The notes under the pieces were generated by a model. The model saw nothing but the letters and a program-made list of their open reading frames with translations. It was not told the DNA's origin and did no database searches. Shown one piece after another: positions 57,200-64,000 of a DNA stretch of 64,000 nt. This stretch comes from Condylostoma magnum (taxonomy: Eukaryota > Ciliophora > Heterotrichea > Heterotrichida > Condylostomatidae), in contig CAKKTI010000034.1 of the NCBI GenBank assembly GCA_920105805.1, positions 22,463 through 86,462 of the forward strand. Reading direction: 5' to 3'. The translations under genes and the position numbers were made by a program. The stretch's first letter is position 1. The number at the start of each line of letters is the position of its first letter.

Positions 57200-58750
57200 A
57201 TGGGAAATATCTTGAACTGCTGTGATAAAGGTCGTCTGAAAAGTTTGATATAAGGTACAAGAGAGGAGCAAGCTATAAAACTTGATTAGAATCAAAGCAA
57301 GGAGCAAATCCCATCTCACAGTCCAAAATTCGGAAAAATGCCCCGTAGAAGGAAAAGAAAAGTTAAAAAGAAATCAAGGTTATCAAGTCATACTTCCATA
57401 GACCTTAGTATATAAGAAAGAGATTTCCAATTCTCCGACAATGAAGAAGTGTATATCAAAGATTATGATGAGAAAATGTCTCCAATTCCATTAAAATACG
57501 AAGATCAATCCTACATAATCTCCCCTAAACCCTCTTTAAAACCAAACAATCCTTATGAATATAGCAGAGAATAATCAAACTCTTATTTTACGCAATAAAA
57601 TTCGCATAGAGAATCTCCAACAAGATAGGTTTTAAAACTTACTCAGGATAACTCTAACAGCTTCTCAGCATTACATAAAAGCGGTTTAATGAATAGTAAG
57701 TTTCTTTAGTCTAGTGATGAAGAATAAGAGGAAAAAAAAGAATATAATGATTAAGATGAAGAGTTTGATTTTATTGCAGCTCCTAACTACACAATAAACC
57801 AATTAGAACTATTAGAAGTTGAAAAGTAAAAGTAAATAACTTGAATTTTTCTGTATTTTAAGCAAGATGACTCAGAAGAATTCATAGATGGCTGATTAGA
57901 TGTTTGAAAGAAATCAAGGTTTAAGAAAAAGTAGAACAGAGTGCTTTTATTCTCTACTAAGGCTTTGTATCTTGTAGTTCCAGAAAATTTTAAGGATGTA
58001 AGAAGAAAAATCGAGTATAATTAAATAGGAAAGCTAGCATTATCTCCTAATAAAGACTAATTTATGATTATATCAAAAAAATCTAATGGAGGGAAAGATC
58101 TAAATCTATTCTGCGAAAGCTCTTAGGATGCTATAAATGCTATCAAAACCTTAGCCTTTCCTTATAAAAACGAATTTCCTAGATTGATAGTTGCCTAGAC
58201 TAAGAAGGAGTACTCAAATTTGAAAAACAAAACTATTAAATTTGATATCAAACACCAAGAGGAAAATGTTGTTTTTAATAAGTTCAAATCTATTCTAGGT
58301 GTACCAGGGGAGATCTTAATCAAAACAATATCTGCTAAGGCAATTCATGATAATGAAAAGAAGCCAGAGCAATGCCGAATCCTTTTTAGCAACTATCAAA
58401 TTTATAAGACAAATCTAAAGTGGAATCTTGAGCAAGTTGTTAAAATGGAAGAAATTTACAAAATAGTGCTTATTAAAGATCATCTACAGTTTTTCATCTT
58501 GACGGGATTTGGAACACTTTGAATCTAGTATGAGGACTCTTTAAGCATTGTTTAAGATCTTTGCTAAATTATTAATCATGAAAACGATGAAAATATTGCA
58601 TATATAGTGTTAGATCTAAATGAAATAGATCATGAACCAATTCCAAAATTCAACCCAAATCAAAATCAAAAGCAGATGAAAATAAAAAGAGGATCTGGAG
58701 CTTTAGATGCTATAGGACGAGGCTTTGATGATTTGATTAATGCTTTGTAA
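57200..58750 (+). CDS. Myristoylation-type protein with myosin-I tail (TH1)-like domain
   Basis: About 516 residues. MGNILNCCDKG is a likely N-myristoylation plus palmitoylation signal. Basic and Ser-rich stretches cover residues 40-170 and an acidic patch DEEQEEKKEYNDQDEEFDF follows. From about 210 two beta-rich units resemble the TH1/PH fold of class I myosin tails (NRVLLFSTKALYLV, IGKLALSPNKDQFMIIS, then CRILFSNYQIYKTNLKWNLE). TH1 domains bind acidic phospholipids. No motor domain is present. It is likely a peripheral plasma-membrane protein; the fold assignment is by pattern only. The stop is TAA 58748-58750. Confidence 0.55.
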
Positions 58751-58954
58751 ATTCAATTACTTTTTATATTAGAGTTTTGGAACTTTGTATGAAAAGATAG
58801 AAAATCAGTTTAAAAATGTAAAAATTATTTTGTCTAATTTAAATCTAGTAGTATAGAAATAACTGCAATCTTAAAGTTATTTTCTGTATTGAGTAGATTT
58901 TCCATAATGATGGTTGATACAAAAATACTGATTATATAAATTTTCGTTAATAAA

Positions 58955-61065
58955 ATGTCTAATTAAGATTAAGAAGCATATTTAGCACAGCAGATTGAGT
59001 TTCTAAACTTTTAACTAGAAGATGCAATTTTACGCGAAAAAAACCTATAAAGAATTAACGATTCTTTGCTTGAGACTTTAAATAAAACGGAAAGAAATCC
59101 TCTTCATGTAATTTAAAATCAGGAATACACAATAAAATAACTAGAAAAGGCAAATAAATAATAATCTAAAGAAATAGCTTAAGCCTCTAATAATTTTGAA
59201 AAGGAAAAAAGTCGTTTAAACTAAGAAGTTCAATAAGCTGCGCTGTAAATAAAGCAACTGAAAATTTCTAATGAATCTGATAAAATGAAGTTAAAAAACT
59301 AAATTTAATAGCTTGAAATATCAATTTTTGACTATTAAAAGGATCTTGAAACAAAGGAAAATTAAATAAAGGATCTTAATAAAAATAAGTAGTTCATTTT
59401 ATATAATAATGAAATATAGATGCAAAATCTAGAGGACAAATTCTAATAGCAAATTGATGACTTATAAGCTAAAATTACTGGGCTACAAAATAAATTAAAA
59501 TCCGAGTAAGCCTATAGACAATAATTAATGTGTGAAAATGCAAAACTTGCAAAGTAACTAAAAAGTTAAAATAATTGTGAAGAAATTGATTATCTTAAGG
59601 CTGCTTTATAATAAGTAAAAGATTCTGAGAAAATATTGAAAGAGTAATTAAGTACAAAGGATTAAATATTAATAGATTTAAGACGATAACTAAGAAAACT
59701 TTAAAATACTAGAAAATAAAGAATTCCTACCAAGGTAAAAATTGCTAGCAACCCTATTAATTAAAGCTTTTTCAAAACAAGCAGTGAAGTAACAACTGTA
59801 AGAAGATCTTAGAATGGAATATCAATTGATGATACTTAGGATTATTGTAGTAATATATATAGACTTAAAAATCAGCTAAAAAAGCTAGAATAATAAAAGT
59901 CTGATACATAGAATGAATTGACTAATGCAGTAATTAATTTTAAAAAGGAAAGATAAAGTAAATCAAGTAAGCTAGGAAATGAAGGAGAATTGAAAAAGGA
60001 AATCAATTATTTAATTGGGAGATTATTAAAAGCAAAAAACAAGTTAATTGATGAAAATACTCTAACTGATACGTTAAAGAAGGATGTTGAAAGTATCAGA
60101 AGCAGATCTGTAAATAAAAATGTGTTTGGAATTAGAAATTAAGACTTCGGGTCCTAAAATAAATCTATCATTAATCATTTTGAACACTCGTTTTAGATAT
60201 AGGCTTATAAATATGATTTTAAAATAGTAGTGTTAAATCATTTAGTTTTATAGTAGAATATATACCAAAATTTGAATCTTTTATAAAAATGATAGTAGAA
60301 AGAGCACTTAGTACTTGTGAAAATTTTGAGTGTATTAATCTTAGATAAAAATATAAGAAATTCAAGTCTGAAAACCTGTAAAAGTATAATAACTATTAAG
60401 TAATTTTTAAATAGCTCAAATTAGAATAAGTTTAATAGGATTTATCAGAAGCATAACATTTGTTGATTTAAAAATAAGAGTAAATAAACTAGCTTAATTT
60501 TCAACTGCAAAACCATTCCTACAAGCCTCTAAGAAAATTTAGTATTGAAAGCTGCGCTGAAAGCATTTCAACAGTGGATTCTGATGACTTAGATTTATGC
60601 ATAAAATATAATGAACTATAAAATTAGCTGAATGAATATAAGTCTTACTCCAGGAAATTAGCATTTTAACTAAGTTAGCAAAAAATGAAAGATTCTCTTT
60701 AAAACAGTACTTTTACTAATTACTAACCAATGCTATAAATTAGTAGTAACACTCAAAATGTTAATATTTCTCCTTAGGATCTTGTTGAAATAACTATAGA
60801 ATAATTTAAAATTGAATCCTATATTAGATTAGAAGATTATTTCAATTTAGTAAGTTGTAATTAGCTAGTTTAAGCAGAGAAGATTAATAGTTGTTTGCTA
60901 GAGTTTGTATGTGATATTCCTAGTGAAAAATTATACCAAGATGCATAAAAAGCTTAGGTTCCTTTTCATAAGTGAGCGACATGGATTAAAAATGAATTGA
61001 TGAGAATTTATCTTCATGAAATAAGAAAATGAGAGTATTTAAATAGTTATAATATTTTAATATAA
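58955..61065 (+). CDS. Long coiled-coil protein
   Basis: About 690 residues. Nearly all of it is a Lys/Glu/Gln/Leu coiled coil (e.g. AQQIEFLNFQLEDAILREKN, EKKEINYLIGRLLKAKNK). A more globular C-terminal part of about 130 residues (YIRLEDYFNLVSCNQ, FHKWATWIKNELMRIYLHEI) ends at TAA 61063-61065. The first part reads in the frame of ATG 58955; from about 60.2-60.4 kb the sensible frame is one base earlier. No single 15- or 16-nt intron explains that shift, so two short introns, an atypical intron or a sequence error is implied. Basal-body or cortical scaffold proteins have this build. Confidence 0.6.
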
Positions 61066-61219
61066 TGTTTTATAGGATTATAGTAATATCAGTTATAACT
61101 TCATCTTCCAATGTTCTTAATTTGTTTTAATAGGTGAATAAAGCCTTGTTTTGATAAATACACTATGATAATTAGTATGTAAACCATCTTTTAAACTAAT
61201 AAATAATATAAATTTCTTA

Positions 61220-64000
61220 CTACTCTGCTATAATCTCAAACTTCCATTCATAATTGTGCTCTGGAATCCAACTAATGTACTTTACTCCAATTTATTCACA
61301 TAACTTTTTTATTTGTTTCTTATAAATCTTATCAGGTATTGATTTCTTTGGCCTGCAATTATATAATGTGACAACAGCATCTATATTTAAACCCTATCCA
61401 GCTTGTGGTCTTTTTGAATTATCAGGATATACTGTGATCTTTTTATGTTCAATGCTTATTATACTGCATAAATCTAATTTTCTTACATCTACAGGCTTTT
61501 TAAATTAAATTTATCCAAATTCATTTTTTACAGTGAAGTTTTCAATTCTTGATAATTACAATTCTGTCATTCTAGCTAAATCTACAATACTAGGCTCAAT
61601 TTGATAGTTTAACTTAGAAATTTTAGGTAATGTTTCCTCTGAGGCAAAATTAACAGGAGCTTTTTAGCTTTCAATTAAGATTTGTATAGTATCGTTTGGG
61701 CTAATACCTAATTCATTGAGTTATTAAAGTTTATTAAGCTTCTCATTTTTGTAATAAGCTGAAACTTTAGTAAAATTATCAACTGCAAGCCATGTTTTAG
61801 CTCTTGCTATAATATCTCTTATTGAATCAAAAGGAGATAATAAGAATTGCATTTATTGTTATCCTTCTTTCAAATATATGGGAATTCTTTTGATGTTTAC
61901 TTTAGAAATAGGCAAGGACTGTATTATTTATTAACTCTTTGGCTTATTTTGCTCAATAGATCTAAAGTCTAGTAATTTAGGAATATCATTCTTTTTACTT
62001 TCATTACTCTTTTCCTTCTTTTATTCAACTTTTTCCTTACTTTATGGCTTTTCATCTTTAGTTTTTTAGTATTATTCAATAAGTTAATCAATAGATTAGC
62101 CATTCATTTTAAACTGGTTGAGGGAGTAAGGATCACTTTAGATTTATTATAAGTCTTGCAATGTTAATTATCTTCTTTGCATGTTTAATTGCTACAGTGC
62201 TTAATTATTCTAAAACATTCCTCCTTATTGATTAAGTTATTACCCAACTAATCCTTAGCTTTATGCTCCGAATAACCCTTAGCTTTATTGCCCTGAAAGC
62301 CCTTATTGCTAATTACTACTGAATAATCCTCCTCCCATTTAATTACCAAATAATCCCCCGGTTTAATTAGGTTATTGTTAGTTTCCAGCAAGTCTATTAC
62401 CTAATAATCCTGATTGTTAAGCTTGCTGATTGCCAAATAGTCCTCCTTGTTATTATTATTAGTTACCAAGTAATCCTCCTTACTAAGCTTATTAATTTCC
62501 AAATAGGCCTCCTTGTTGGGTTTATTAATTGCCAAACAGACCTCCTTGTTAACCCTATTAATTTCCGAATAAACCTCCTTATTAAGTTTACTGATTACCA
62601 AATAGACCTCCTTACTAGTTTTGTTATTAGTTCCCAAACAGGCCTCCTTATTAAGCTTATTAATTTCCAAGTAGACTTCCTTGTTAAGCTTGTTAATTTC
62701 CGAATAGACCTCCTTGTTAAGCCTATTAATTTCCAAATTGACCTCCTTATTAAGTTTGTTAATTACCAAATAAACCTCCTTACTAGTTTTGTTATTAATT
62801 ATTGAATAAACCTCCTTACTAGTTTTGTTATTGATTATTGAATAAACCTCCTTACTAAGTTTACTAATTTCCGAATAGACCTCCTTATTAAGTTTATTGA
62901 TTTCCGAATAGACCTCCTTATTAAGCTTATTGATTACCAAATAAACCTCCTTATTAATTTTACTAATTACCAAATAGACCTCCTTATTAAGCTTATTGAT
63001 TACCAAATAGACCTCCTTATTAAGCTTATTGATTTCCGAATAAACCTCCTTATTAATTTTACTAATTACCAAATAGACCTCCTTGTTAATTAGATTAACT
63101 TTGCATTATATTAGTATTATTCCCAAAAGTATTATTTTATTATCCTCCTGCTTGCCCAAATCCTGTAGTTTATTAATTCATTAGTGTATTATTTCCAAAA
63201 TTGTTAGCTTATGTATTTTACCCAATTGCACTGAAACTTGGTGTTAAATTTGCACCATTGTTTTACATTCCAAATTAAGAGTTTTATCCTGCTTATCACA
63301 TAGGACCTTGATTTGGATTTCTTTACATATTTTAACTTTAAAATTGATTGTTTCCTCCAAATCCTGTTGTATTTCCTCCAAATCCTGTATTAGGTTGTCC
63401 AAATCCTGTATTAGGTTGTCCAAATCCTGTATTAGGCTATCCAAATCCTGTTGTATTTCCTCCGATTCCTGCATTAGGTTGTCCAAATCCTGTTGTGTTT
63501 CCTCCAAATTATTAATTAGGTTATCCAAATCTTGTTGTGTTTCCTCCAAATTATTAATTAGGTTGTCCGAATCCTGTTGGGTTTCCTCCGATTCCTGTAT
63601 TAGGTTGTCCGAATCCTATAGTGTTTCCTCCGATTCCTGTATTAGGTTATCCGAATCCTGTAGTGTTTCCTCCGATTCCTGTATTAGGTTGTCCAAATCC
63701 TGTATTAGGCTATCCAAATCCTGTATTAGGTTGTCCGAATGCTGGATTTGCTCCTCTAAATTATTAGTTAGGTTGTCCGAATCCTGTAGTGTTTCCTCCA
63801 AATCCTGTATTAGGTTGTCCAATTCCTGTATTAGGTTGCCCAAATCCTGTATTAGGCTATCCGAATCCTGTTGTGTTTCCTCCAAATCCTGTATTAGGTT
63901 ATCCGAATCCTGTTGTGTTTCCTCCAAATCCTGTTGTGTTTCCTCCAAATCCTGCATTAGGTTATCCAACTCCTGTATTAGGTTGCCCAAATCCTGTACT
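61220..64000 (-). CDS. NUP98: GLFG nucleoporin Nup98, 5' part outside window
   Basis: At least 926 residues; the start lies beyond 64000. From the N-terminal side come many GFG repeats of form TGFGQPN / TGFGGNT (about 63350-64000), then about 20 GLFG repeats of form GGLFGNQQ(A/N)QQ (about 62270-63110). A short charged linker leads to a ubiquitin-like segment (about 61690-61950) and the Nup98 C-terminal domain (PSIVDLARM, RIENFTV, DVRKLDLCSI, VYPDNSKRP, GLNIDAVVTL). FG repeats form the pore's permeability barrier. The repeat TAA/TAG codons are all Gln. The protein ends WKFEIIAEQ without the His-Phe cleavage site of animal Nup98. The stop is TAG 61220-61222. Confidence 0.9.
62270..64000 (-). 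repeat. FG/GLFG coding repeat arrays
   Basis: Two tandem arrays inside the nucleoporin gene. The proximal one (about 62400-63110) has units of about 33 nt coding GGLFGNQQAQQ variants; the distal one (63350 to the edge) has units of 18-24 nt coding GFGQPNT or GFGGNTT. Units differ mainly at third positions and between TAA, TAG and CAA, as expected for selection on protein. They are not CRISPR repeats: there are no constant-length unique spacers. Confidence 0.9.

Noticed and set aside
62401-63072. A 223-residue open frame of NKEVYLVIN-type repeats on the minus strand
   Set aside because: It is one base out of phase with the GLFG frame, which continues into the recognisable Nup98 C-terminal domain. 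The repeats are a shadow of GGLFGNQQ units.
63244-63990. Two acidic open frames of LDNLIQ/EETQQD repeats on the minus strand
   Set aside because: Same cause: out of phase with the TGFGQPN/TGFGGNT nucleoporin repeats.
62270-64000. Regular repeats that might suggest a CRISPR array
   Set aside because: Units are contiguous, coding, and vary at third positions; there are no unique spacers of constant length, and the genome is eukaryotic.

Overview
The window is nuclear DNA from a ciliate that uses all three stop codons as sense codons. TAA and TAG fall where conserved proteins have Gln, for example the catalytic Gln of an ARF GTPase at 8740-8742. TGA falls where they have Trp, for example that GTPase's WDMGG motif at 8725-8727. 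Genes nonetheless end at TAA, TAG or TGA; BUD31 must stop at a TAA right after its conserved C-terminus. Two introns of 15 and 16 nt are visible. This combination fits a heterotrich of the Condylostoma type (NCBI code 28). It does not fit karyorelicts (TGA-only stops) or Blepharisma (TGA=Trp only). The organism is inferred, not proven. Because every codon can be sense, open frames prove nothing here, and starts and ends were chosen from protein homology, composition and neighbours. Ends may be off by a few codons.

Layout. 0-0.25 kb: tandem tRNA-Arg(UCU). 0.25-8 kb: a 7TM-RGS receptor, a CTFxP-repeat protein, prefoldin 5, DYRK and AGC kinases, a basic protein and a RING protein. 8.5-16.4 kb: an ARF-like GTPase, a chitin-synthase-like GT2, a tandem CCCH protein, a cyclic-nucleotide-gated channel, a coiled-coil protein and a stand-alone Grn1 domain. 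16.6-25 kb: a TsaD/Qri7-like protein, a four-TM protein, a coiled-coil protein, a prenyltransferase-alpha-repeat protein and two tandem sulfatase-like (DUF229) genes. 25-39.6 kb: a mitochondrial-type protein, BBS4, several unknowns, a beta-propeller protein, sphingosine kinase, three large coiled-coil or helical proteins and a NOT2-type CCR4-NOT subunit. 40-42 kb: the worn relic of an integrase-bearing mobile element. 42.5-64 kb: a Hobbit/BLTP2-like lipid-transfer protein, BUD31, PP2C, VDAC, HYPK, a HAD nucleotidase, MARCH, DHHC and CHCH proteins, a CaaX protein, a JmjC oxygenase, a TH1-domain protein, a coiled-coil protein and the C-terminal part of a GLFG nucleoporin (Nup98).

The genes are housekeeping, signalling and ciliary. 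They are packed very tightly: several divergent pairs have start codons only 4-29 nt apart and several tandem pairs are 1-36 nt apart, three of them in one frame with no TGA between. Very short UTRs are implied, as expected if termination depends on closeness to the mRNA 3' end. There are no operons in the bacterial sense, no CRISPR arrays and no intact mobile element.
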